Shown here one piece after another: positions 16,743 to 23,895 of a stretch of 39,207 bases of DNA. The DNA lies in the NCBI GenBank assembly GCA_045602655.1, contig JAZSBY010000061.1, positions 1-39,207 of the forward strand, read 5' to 3'. Positions within the stretch are counted from its first letter, which is position 1. The number at the start of each line of letters is the position of its first letter. Under the pieces are notes generated by a model. That model did no database searches, was not told the origin of the DNA, and worked only from the letters and a program-made list of their open reading frames with translations. The translations under genes were made by a program, and so were the position numbers. Source of the stretch: Fimenecus sp045602655. GTDB lineage: Bacteria; Bacillota; Clostridia; Oscillospirales; Acutalibacteraceae.

Positions 16743-18821
16743 TCACTTTACAAGTCTTGGTACTTGCCAACTGTCTTCATTTCGTTCAGGAGCACCTTCT
16801 AAAAGGCTTTCTCTTGAGAAATTCTGTTTACGCACATCTTCACGAAGTACATTTTCCATTGGCATAACATGTACCATTTCTTCAACATTTTCTGTATCAA
16901 TAGTTTTGAGTTTTTCTTCACTGTCTTTCATTGCAGTGAAAATTCCCTGCATAACTGTTTCTTCATCCTCTGTAAGCGACAACTGATTTAACTGTTGTGC
17001 ATTTGAGAATGTTGAGCGTTTACCGCTTTGTGCTTTCTTTGAGCCACCAACAGATGCCTGACGCTGTGCAAGAGCACTGCCGTTACCGAGAAGGTGAACA
17101 TCTTCAAGCTGCTGATTTGTAACTTCACTTGGTGCACCAAGGAGTAAATCCTGAGCATTACCGTTAAGTGGGAATGCAATAACATCAAGGATTTTTTCTT
17201 CGTCAGTTAAAAGCATTACCATACGGTCAATACCGGGTGCCATACCTGCATGAGGAGGAGCACCATACTGGAATGCTGTGTACAAAGCATTGAAACGGTT
17301 TTTGAGTTCTTCCTCGTCATAACCTGCAATCTCGAATGCCTTTTTCATAATGTCAATGTCGTGGTTACGAACAGCACCCGATGCCAACTCAATACCGTTA
17401 CAAACAAGGTCATACTGGTAAGCCAATACTTCAGTCGGGTCCTTTGTAAGAAGGGAGTCCATACCACCCTGTGGCATTGAAAATGGGTTATGTGTAAAGA
17501 TTGTCTCCCCTGTTTCTTCGTCATCCTCATACATTGGGAAATCAACTACAAAACAGAATTCAAATGCATCATCACTAATAAGGTTAAGTTGGTCAGGTCT
17601 TGCAAGATAAGAACGGATTAAACCTGCCTTTTTCTCTGTTGCATTCTTCTTTTCATCACAGATAAAGAAGAGTGTTTCGCCTTCTTTAACACCTGTAAGT
17701 TCTGTAATTTCTGTCTTTTGTGCATCACTTAAGAATTTAGCAATAGGACCGGCAAAAACACCATCCTTAAGTGTAATATAACCAAGACCACCAAGACCAA
17801 CTTCGTTTGATGTTGCATATTTGAGTGAATCTTCAAAGAATTTCTTTGATTTACCTGTACAGTCAGCAACAATACCGCGAACAGGCTTACCCTTGAATGC
17901 AGGGAAATCAACACCTGCAAAGAAGTCTGTCAAATCACAAATCACAAGTGGGTTACGAAGGTCAGGTTTATCTGAACCGTAGGTCATCATAGCATCTGCA
18001 TAAGTGATGCGACGGAAAGGCTTTGGAGTGATTTTCTTATCAGAAAATGTTTTAAATGTGTCATAAATTACATCTTCACATACATCAAGAACTTCTTCCT
18101 GAGTTGCAAATGCCATTTCAAAGTCGAGCTGATAAAATTCGCCCGGTGAACGGTCAGCACGAGCATCCTCATCACGGAAACAAGGTGCAACCTGGAAATA
18201 ACGGTCAAAACCTGACACCATAAGAAGCTGTTTGAACTGTTGCGGAGCCTGTGGAAGAGCATAGAACTTACCCGGATGCTTTCTTGATGGTACAAGGAAG
18301 TCACGAGCACCCTCAGGAGAAGATGCAGTAAGAATCGGTGTTTGCATATCAAGGAAATTCTTTTCTTCCATCTTATTGCGAAGATGACGAATAACCTTTG
18401 AACGAATTACAAGGTTTTCGTGATTTTTAGGATTACGAAGGTCAAGGTAACGATATTTAAGACGAACTTCATCCTTGCTCTGTCTTGATGCTCTGACATC
18501 AAACGGGAGCATATTCTTACTCTTACCTAAAATCTGCAAACTGTCGGCAACAAGTTCAACATAACCTGTTGCAATCTTTTCATTTACTGTATCAGAGTCA
18601 CGCTTTTCAACGATACCACTTACTGAAATAACAGTTTCACGGTTTACATTTTTCACTAATTCCTCATTGTGAATAACAACCTGTGTAACACCCGTATAGT
18701 CACGGATGTCAACAAAGATAACGCCACCGTGGTCACGGACAACATCAACCCATCCTGCTAATTCTACAGTTTGACCAATGTGTTTGTCACGGATGTCGTT
18801 ACAGAATAGAGTTCTGTACAT
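16743..18821 (-). CDS. aspS-gatC: Aspartyl-tRNA synthetase fused to GatC
   Basis: A 692-aa fusion. Residues 1-577 are a complete bacterial-type AspRS: OB-fold anticodon domain (~1-105), class II motif 2 FRDEDARADRSPGEF (~215-229), GAD insertion (~290-400) and motif 3 APGIDR (~528-533). A Gln/Ser/Ala-rich linker follows (~578-605). Residues ~606-692 are recognisable GatC, including HVMPMENVLREDV and a VPRLVK end. His31 in RDHGG and a non-Lys residue in the 77 loop match the non-discriminating AspRS of Pseudomonas aeruginosa, suggesting it also charges tRNA-Asn with Asp (inference). The ATG at 18821 has GGAGG upstream; the 85 codons before it are the T-box leader. First gene of the aspS::gatC-gatA-gatB operon. 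Confidence 0.92.
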   Translation of the reverse strand: MYRTLFCNDIRDKHIGQTVELAGWVDVVRDHGGVIFVDIRDYTGVTQVVIHNEELVKNVNRETVISVSGIVEKRDSDTVNEKIATGYVELVADSLQILGKSKNMLPFDVRASRQSKDEVRLKYRYLDLRNPKNHENLVIRSKVIRHLRNKMEEKNFLDMQTPILTASSPEGARDFLVPSRKHPGKFYALPQAPQQFKQLLMVSGFDRYFQVAPCFRDEDARADRSPGEFYQLDFEMAFATQEEVLDVCEDVIYDTFKTFSDKKITPKPFRRITYADAMMTYGSDKPDLRNPLVICDLTDFFAGVDFPAFKGKPVRGIVADCTGKSKKFFEDSLKYATSNEVGLGGLGYITLKDGVFAGPIAKFLSDAQKTEITELTGVKEGETLFFICDEKKNATEKKAGLIRSYLARPDQLNLISDDAFEFCFVVDFPMYEDDEETGETIFTHNPFSMPQGGMDSLLTKDPTEVLAYQYDLVCNGIELASGAVRNHDIDIMKKAFEIAGYDEEELKNRFNALYTAFQYGAPPHAGMAPGIDRMVMLLTDEEKILDVIAFPLNGNAQDLLLGAPSEVTNQQLEDVHLLGNGSALAQRQASVGGSKKAQSGKRSTFSNAQQLNQLSLTEDEETVMQGIFTAMKDSEEKLKTIDTENVEEMVHVMPMENVLREDVRKQNFSRESLLEGAPERNEDSWQVPRLVK

Positions 18822-18840
18822 AGTTTTTACCTCCAAATTA

Positions 18841-19075
18841 GTTCCCGAAACAAAATAAATAGCCCCGGGAATACATAAAATATTCCCGGGACGAGTAATT
18901 AAAAATAAATACCCGCGGTGCCACCCGCATTGATACACAAAAAGCATATCCTCTTTTAATATTAAATTAGTTTTTGCCATCAGAGTGTTCCCGTGCTTAC
19001 TACTCATCTCAAACGCGCTTTCAGTCGGTGACGCATTCTCCCTGTCAGACTTTCCACAAAAGCCGAGTCTCTGCA
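18841..19075 (-). promoter_or_regulatory. T-box riboswitch leader of aspS::gatC-gatA-gatB
   Basis: On the minus strand the hallmark GGGTGGCACCGCG of the T-box antiterminator lies at 18926-18914. It is followed by an intrinsic terminator (CCCGGGAATA / TATTCCCGGG, 18890-18864) and a T-rich run, then the ribosome binding site. The ~150 nt upstream is stem I-like. A GAC triplet (Asp) at 19026-19024 in a small stem-loop is a candidate specifier, but I could not fold stem I confidently, so Asp versus Asn is open. Uncharged tRNA should stabilise the antiterminator and switch on the whole operon. Confidence 0.9.
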
Positions 19076-19079
19076 AAAT

Positions 19080-19107
19080 ATTATAACAAAAAAATTGATT
19101 TTGTCAA
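19080..19107 (-). promoter_or_regulatory. Sigma-A promoter of the T-box operon
   Basis: Minus strand TTGACA (19102-19107), a 16-nt spacer and TATAAT (19080-19085): both hexamers are perfect. The predicted transcript start near 19073 coincides with the first bases of the T-box leader. Confidence 0.85.
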
Positions 19108-19219
19108 GATTTTTGAGTTTACAATTATTATATGATTTTTATTTTGTATTATTTCATTTTTTCTTAGTAAAAAAGAATACTTACTATTTATTCCCGCTTA
19201 ACTTACCTACTTAATGTGC

Positions 19220-19248
19220 TTGACTTTTATACTCTAAAATGATATTAT
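19220..19248 (+). promoter_or_regulatory. Promoter of the tRNA-Leu gene
   Basis: TTGACT (19220-19225), a 17-nt spacer and TATTAT (19243-19248), about 20 nt before the tRNA 5' end. Confidence 0.75.
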
Positions 19249-19269
19249 TGTCAAGCAAAATAAATAGAC

Positions 19270-19357
19270 GCGGATGTGACGGAATTGGCAGACGTGCAGG
19301 CCTCAGACACCTGTGGATAATACTTCCTTGTGGGTTCAAGTCCCATCGTCCGCACCA
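19270..19357 (+). tRNA. tRNA-Leu(CAG)
   Basis: An 88-nt tRNA gene with encoded CCA. The acceptor stem GCGGATG / CGTCCGC pairs with one T-G wobble, the D-loop carries AATTGGCAGA typical of Leu, and the anticodon loop CTCAGAC gives anticodon CAG. A long class II variable arm and a GTTCAAGTC T-loop follow. The loop-closing pair of the anticodon stem is a C-A mismatch (CAGGC / ACCTG). Discriminator base A73 fits Leu. Confidence 0.93.
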
Positions 19358-19362
19358 AAAAT

Positions 19363-19396
19363 GAAGTTTACGCAACTGTGTGAACTTCGTTTTTTC
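19363..19396 (+). terminator. Terminator of the tRNA-Leu gene
   Basis: GAAGTT / AACTTC stem with a 14-nt loop and GTTTTTTCTTTT tail directly after the tRNA CCA. Confidence 0.8.
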
Positions 19397-19466
19397 TTTT
19401 TATATTCATTTTCTCTTTGTTTTTTTATGTAAATGTGATACAATTGGTTTAACGGGAGGGAAAAAT

Positions 19467-20906
19467 ATGAAAACTAAACAAATAAGTCCTGAAAAAATGG
19501 CTAAAAAGCAACTTCGCAAGGAAAAGGAACTAAAATATTGGGAAAAGCAAAAAGCTCGACCAAAGGGCAACACGTATTTTTGGTATCTTGTGCTTATAAT
19601 TGCCCTGATTTACGCCGTTGACGAAATTGCATCCCAAATCGGTTCACTTATGCAGACGGAAATCGCCAATACATTTTTCCAAAGTGAAAGTGCTGTTACA
19701 CTCCTTAACCTTTTGCAGGTTGTGGCAATACCATTCCAGATTATCGGTATTCTTTACAGACCGTTGGCAGACCGTTTCGGAAGAAAGACATTCTTGATTA
19801 TTAACACATTCGGTATGGCTCTTGCGATGTTCGTGATTTTCCTTTCACAGAATGTGATTATGTACTTTATGGGTGCTTGTATGATTCTTTTCTTTGTACC
19901 ACACGATATGCATGTTGTGTACATTATGGAATCTGCACCAAGCAAAAGCCGTGCAATAACATATTCCGTTGTTAAATTCTTTGCCAATATGGCAGTTATG
20001 CTTGTTCCTCTTCTTCGCAGATGGGTAATGGCATCTGCAGATGAATGGCGTAATGTTTACTTTATTCCTGCTGTTGTAGGTATTGTGGTGTCCCTTATTG
20101 CACTTCTCTGTGCAAGGGAAACTGACGCATTTATTGACTCCCGTATCCGCTATCTTAAAATGACCGAGGAAGAATTACAGGCAGAAAAGCTTAAAAAATC
20201 TGCACAGGATTCACAGGGTGGCGTTATTGATGCACTTAAATTTGGCTTTAGCCACAAACAACTTCGATGGGTATTCATCTGCTTTGCCCTTGCAGGTATA
20301 GGTGTTATAGGTAGTATGAATTATCAGGCTATTCTCACCCACGGTTATGCACAGAGTATTTACGGCTCAAATGCAAAGGAATTTTTAGACCTTGTAAGCG
20401 TTAAGGAGGTTAGTCAGGCACTCATTTTATACCCTATCGGTATGGCTCTTTCACAGGTTATTATGGGTTTTATCTCCGACAAAAAAGGCAGAAAAGCAGC
20501 AGCAATTACCGTTGCCTCAAACTGTGTTGTATCCTTTATAATCTTTGCTTGGGGTGCAAGAATGAATTTCTTAACACCTGAAATTATCGGATTCTTCTGC
20601 GGTACATTCGTTGGTAGCTACTATTCCACAAACGATGTACTTATTATGATGGCAAGTGAATCTGCACCAACAAATCTCCGTTCATCTGCAACTGCGGCAC
20701 AAACTGTTGTAGGTTTTGCAGGATATGCTGTTGGTTTCCTTACCAATATGGTTTTAGCACTTATTTTTGGCGATGGAATAATTGGTACAGTTGCTCTTTG
20801 TCTGCTTGTTCCGAGTTTTGTTGTTACAATTTATGCTCTTATTAAGAAAACTCACGATACAAAAGGCATTGACCTTGATAAGGTTACAGGAACAGAGTGG
20901 GATTAA
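19467..20906 (+). CDS. MFS transporter, substrate unknown
   Basis: A 479-aa major facilitator superfamily protein. A basic N-terminal tail (~residues 1-38) precedes about twelve hydrophobic segments. The loop between helices 2 and 3 has the family signature as RPLADRFGRKTF, with an equivalent SDKKGRKAA in the second half. A long cytoplasmic loop lies between the two six-helix halves. The ATG at 19467 has GGGAGG upstream; the open frame runs further back through the tRNA terminator and is not used. It is monocistronic. It does not resemble the two MFS paralogues at the right end of the window. Confidence 0.85.
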   Translation: MKTKQISPEKMAKKQLRKEKELKYWEKQKARPKGNTYFWYLVLIIALIYAVDEIASQIGSLMQTEIANTFFQSESAVTLLNLLQVVAIPFQIIGILYRPLADRFGRKTFLIINTFGMALAMFVIFLSQNVIMYFMGACMILFFVPHDMHVVYIMESAPSKSRAITYSVVKFFANMAVMLVPLLRRWVMASADEWRNVYFIPAVVGIVVSLIALLCARETDAFIDSRIRYLKMTEEELQAEKLKKSAQDSQGGVIDALKFGFSHKQLRWVFICFALAGIGVIGSMNYQAILTHGYAQSIYGSNAKEFLDLVSVKEVSQALILYPIGMALSQVIMGFISDKKGRKAAAITVASNCVVSFIIFAWGARMNFLTPEIIGFFCGTFVGSYYSTNDVLIMMASESAPTNLRSSATAAQTVVGFAGYAVGFLTNMVLALIFGDGIIGTVALCLLVPSFVVTIYALIKKTHDTKGIDLDKVTGTEWD

Positions 20907-21085
20907 TGTAACGCATAGCGTTACAATGAAGTAAATCCTTGCGGATTTGTGAAATATCCTGACGGATGTGAAATAGCTATCGCTATGAAGTATGCCTACG
21001 GCATATGAAAAGGATTTACTTTACTTCATATTTACGAAGTAAATACTTCATAATCATCAGATTACTTCATATTGCGTAGCAATAT
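20907..21085. repeat. Nested array of eight short hairpins
   Basis: Starting at the MFS stop codon, perfect small hairpins follow at 20907-20925, 20933-20948, 20956-20967, 20973-20986, 20991-21005, 21020-21043, 21051-21064 and 21069-21085. Linkers are TGAAGTA/TGAAATA in the left half and TACTTCA/TATTTCA in the right half. A 12-bp long-range inverted pair (AAGTAAATCCTT 20929-20940 with AAGGATTTACTT 21010-21021) encloses the inner hairpins. No ORF or T-run is present, so it is non-coding and not a simple terminator. Confidence 0.75.
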
Positions 21086-21116
21086 TTCATTTTAAAACAA
21101 GATTAACAAAGAACTA

Positions 21117-21148
21117 ACGGAGGGTGATTTTTCACCCTCCGTTTTTTG
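21117..21148 (+). terminator. Strong terminator downstream of the MFS gene and hairpin array
   Basis: An 11-bp stem ACGGAGGGTGA / TCACCCTCCGT with a TTTT loop and TTTTTT tail on the plus strand, between convergent MFS and galT genes. Confidence 0.9.
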
Positions 21149-21160
21149 ATTGTTTAGACT

Positions 21161-22654
21161 TTATTTCACACTATTTATAAATTTCATAAACTGTGCTTTG
21201 CCTTCTTCTGTACGGTCAAACACACCGCACTGACCGAGAATTGCAGTAAATACAATACCGATTTCGTCACGGAGAATCTGTTCGCAATTATCAGCGTTGA
21301 TATTGCTGTATTTTGATTTAATCATATCTGCCCATTCAGCGTGTTTTGCAATTCTCTCGTCTGCTTTAATGTCCTTATTTTCAAGAATTGCATCTTTTAA
21401 GATTGCCATTTCTGTTTTAAGACGAGCAGGAAGCACTGCAAGACCCATAACCTCAATAAGACCGATATTTTCTTTCTTGATATGGTGATATTCAGGATGC
21501 GGATGGTAGAAACCGTCAGGATATTCTTCTGTTGTAATGTTGTTACGAAGAACAAGGTCTAATTCATATTTACCGTCTCTGAATCTTGCAATCGGTGTGA
21601 TTGTGTTGTGAATCTGACCATCTGTGTAAGCATAGATAAATGCTTCCTCATCAGTATAATCACGCCAAGTTGCAAGGATTTTACCTGCAAGAGCACACAT
21701 TCTGTCCGTATCTTCACTCTTGAGACGGATTACGCTCATTGGCCATTTTACGATACCTGCTTCAACATCCGGAAATCCGTCAAACGTGAATTTTTCTTCA
21801 TAATCAGCTTTTGCCATAGCAAATGTGTAACTACCACCCTGAAAATGCTCGTGAGTAAGAATTGAACCACCTGCGATTGGCAAATCTGAATTTGAGCCAA
21901 GGAAATAGTGTGGGAATTTCTTAATGAAATCGCAAAGTCTTCTGAATTTATGTTCAGATATCTTCATTGGAGTATGTGCATCGTCAAAAACGATACAATG
22001 CTCATTATAGTAAACATAAGGTGAATACTGTAAAAATGCATCAACACCGTCAAGGCAGATTGGAATAACTCTGTGATTCTGACGAGCAGGGTGATTAACT
22101 CGACCTCTGTAACCCTCGTTTTCCTTACAAAGCATACAAGTAGGATATGAGCTCTGCTCCATTTTTGTAGCCGCAGCAATAGCCTTTGGGTCTTTTTCAG
22201 GTTTGGCAAGGTTGATTGTAATGTCAATATCACCGTATTCTGTACTTGTTACCCATTTAACATCATTTTTTATTCTGTATTCACGGATATAGTCAGTTTT
22301 AAGAGCAAGATTATAGTAATAATCAGTTGCTGTCTTTGGAGAAACTGCGTATTTTTCAGCAAAAGTCTTAATAACTTGTGATGGTCTTGGGGTCAGCACT
22401 CCCATTACCTTTGTATCAAACAAATCTTTATAAACGATTGAATCTTCACAAAGTCCCCTACTGACTGCAAAGTCGAGAATAACCTTTAAAATCTCTTCAA
22501 GGTTTTCACTTTTTACTTCTGCACCGGTTTCCATACTGTCCATATCGAGAATTTCAAGTACACGGTTAACTGCCCAGACTTTGTCTGTTTCTTCAATCAA
22601 ATTTTCTCTTACACCATAAGCTACAAGAGAATTTATTGCTTCATAAATAGTCAT
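21161..22654 (-). CDS. galT: UTP/UDP-glucose--hexose-1-phosphate uridylyltransferase, class II
   Basis: A 497-aa class II (Firmicutes-type) GalT, the Leloir enzyme that swaps uridylyl groups between UDP-glucose and galactose-1-phosphate. The N-terminal ~190 residues are the class II-specific domain. The catalytic region includes NHRVIPICLDG and LTHEHFQGGSYTF, the latter carrying the histidines expected to bind the uridylyl intermediate. Length is normal. No galK or galE is adjacent. An AGGAGTG ribosome binding site precedes the ATG. It would process galactose released by enzymes such as the GH2 glycosidase of this window (inference). Confidence 0.93.
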   Translation of the reverse strand: MTIYEAINSLVAYGVRENLIEETDKVWAVNRVLEILDMDSMETGAEVKSENLEEILKVILDFAVSRGLCEDSIVYKDLFDTKVMGVLTPRPSQVIKTFAEKYAVSPKTATDYYYNLALKTDYIREYRIKNDVKWVTSTEYGDIDITINLAKPEKDPKAIAAATKMEQSSYPTCMLCKENEGYRGRVNHPARQNHRVIPICLDGVDAFLQYSPYVYYNEHCIVFDDAHTPMKISEHKFRRLCDFIKKFPHYFLGSNSDLPIAGGSILTHEHFQGGSYTFAMAKADYEEKFTFDGFPDVEAGIVKWPMSVIRLKSEDTDRMCALAGKILATWRDYTDEEAFIYAYTDGQIHNTITPIARFRDGKYELDLVLRNNITTEEYPDGFYHPHPEYHHIKKENIGLIEVMGLAVLPARLKTEMAILKDAILENKDIKADERIAKHAEWADMIKSKYSNINADNCEQILRDEIGIVFTAILGQCGVFDRTEEGKAQFMKFINSVK

Positions 22655-22683
22655 AGGAACACTCCTTTTAATAGTCTAATATT

Positions 22684-22711
22684 ATTATAAGGAAAAACAA
22701 TATCTTTTCAA
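22684..22711 (-). promoter_or_regulatory. Promoter of galT
   Basis: Minus strand TTGAAA (22706-22711), a 16-nt spacer and a perfect TATAAT (22684-22689). Confidence 0.7.
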
Positions 22712-22729
22712 GATGTTTTTATAAATATG

Positions 22730-22757
22730 TTGAATATTTTTAAAATTATGATATAAT
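22730..22757 (+). promoter_or_regulatory. Promoter of the cysteine synthase gene
   Basis: TTGAAT (22730-22735), a 16-nt spacer and a perfect TATAAT (22752-22757), 28 nt before the ATG. It is divergent from the galT promoter. Confidence 0.75.
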
Positions 22758-22785
22758 ATCCCAGTTATAAATCGAGGTGTGAAAT

Positions 22786-23712
22786 ATGGTATGTAATAAT
22801 ATACTTGAAGCAATAGGTCATACTCCCATAATCCGTCTTAACAGAATGGTGGATGAGGACAGTGCCGAGGTGCTTGTTAAATACGAAGGACTCAATGTTG
22901 GTGGCTCTATTAAAACAAGAACTGCCTACAATATGCTTAAAGCCGCTGAAAAGCAGGGACTTATTAACAAAAACTCAATTATCGTTGAGCCAACAAGTGG
23001 TAATCAGGGTATCGGTCTTGCTCTTATCGGTGCAGTTAAAGGCTATAAAACAGTTATAATTATGCCCGACTCCGTAAGTGAAGAAAGGCGAAAATTAGTA
23101 AAACACTATGGTGCAGAGGTTGTACTTATTCACGATGACGGTGATATTGGTAAATGTATTGACGACTGTTTGCAGACTGCTCTTAAAATGCAGGAAGAAA
23201 ACCCAAATGTCTATATCCCACAACAATTTACAAACCCTAAAAATCCTGAGGTGCATCGTCACCACACAGGTCTTGAAATTCTTGAACAAGTTGCAGAGGA
23301 AATTCACGGATTTTGTTCAGGTATCGGCACAGGAGGTACACTCAGCGGTATTGGTGAGGTGCTTAGAAGACAGTACCCCGACATTGAAATCTGGGCAGTT
23401 GAGCCACAGAATGCAGCAATTCTTGCAGGCGGTACAATCGGCACACATTTGCAGATGGGCATCGGTGACGGACTTATTCCCGATAATCTTAATCAGAACA
23501 TCTATGATGATATTTACATTGTTACTGACGAAGAAGCAATTCAGACTGCTCGTGATTTGGCAAGACTTGAAGGAATTATGTGTGGTATTTCAAGCGGTAC
23601 GAATGTTGCTGCCGCTATTAAACTTGCAAAGAAACTCGGCAAGGGCAAAACTGTTGTTACAGTACTTCCCGACACAGCAGAAAGATATTTCAGCACTCCA
23701 CTGTTTGAATAA
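22786..23712 (+). CDS. cysK: Cysteine synthase (O-acetylserine sulfhydrylase type)
   Basis: A 308-aa fold-type II PLP enzyme that makes cysteine from O-acetylserine and sulfide. The PLP lysine is Lys43 in NVGGSIKTR (usually NPGGSVKDR). The substrate loop PTSGNQGIG is at 69-77 and the phosphate-binding GTGGT lies near residue 184. A C-terminal GISSGT segment completes the family pattern. Length is normal. No cysE is adjacent. It could also be a CysM-like or cystathionine synthase-like relative, but CysK is the best fit. Confidence 0.88.
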   Translation: MVCNNILEAIGHTPIIRLNRMVDEDSAEVLVKYEGLNVGGSIKTRTAYNMLKAAEKQGLINKNSIIVEPTSGNQGIGLALIGAVKGYKTVIIMPDSVSEERRKLVKHYGAEVVLIHDDGDIGKCIDDCLQTALKMQEENPNVYIPQQFTNPKNPEVHRHHTGLEILEQVAEEIHGFCSGIGTGGTLSGIGEVLRRQYPDIEIWAVEPQNAAILAGGTIGTHLQMGIGDGLIPDNLNQNIYDDIYIVTDEEAIQTARDLARLEGIMCGISSGTNVAAAIKLAKKLGKGKTVVTVLPDTAERYFSTPLFE

Positions 23713-23725
23713 TGTGCGCAAAAAT

Positions 23726-23753
23726 AAGGCAGAGGTTTTATCCTCTGCCTTTA
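23726..23753 (+). terminator. Terminator of the cysteine synthase gene
   Basis: A 10-bp stem AAGGCAGAGG / CCTCTGCCTT with a TTTTAT loop; the tail is short. The 140 nt from here to the dockerin gene show no feature I can support. Confidence 0.75.
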
Positions 23754-23895
23754 CTATTTGTTTATCAGAATGGTAACCAGCTTGTTAAAAAATAAACTAC
23801 ATCTGAAAGAAATGCTAAAATTACTAACACTTTATTTTCTCCTCTCGTTTTATATTATGTCAATTGTAACAAAACACTCTGAATTCGTCAAATTG

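Noticed and set aside
18822..19076. The 85-codon upstream extension of the aspS::gatC reading frame
   Set aside because: This stretch is the T-box leader with its terminator, and the ATG at 18821 has a GGAGG site. The open frame is a by-product.
19270..19400. tRNA-Leu as an integration site
   Set aside because: I saw no direct repeat of the tRNA 3' end elsewhere in the window and no recombinase.
20907..21085. Hairpin array as a CRISPR array
   Set aside because: The hairpins differ from each other in sequence and length, there is no repeated 24-40 nt unit, and no cas genes are nearby.
22684..22757. Divergent galT/cysteine synthase promoters as a shared operator
   Set aside because: Both promoters are clear, but I could find no palindrome between them that would serve as a regulator site.
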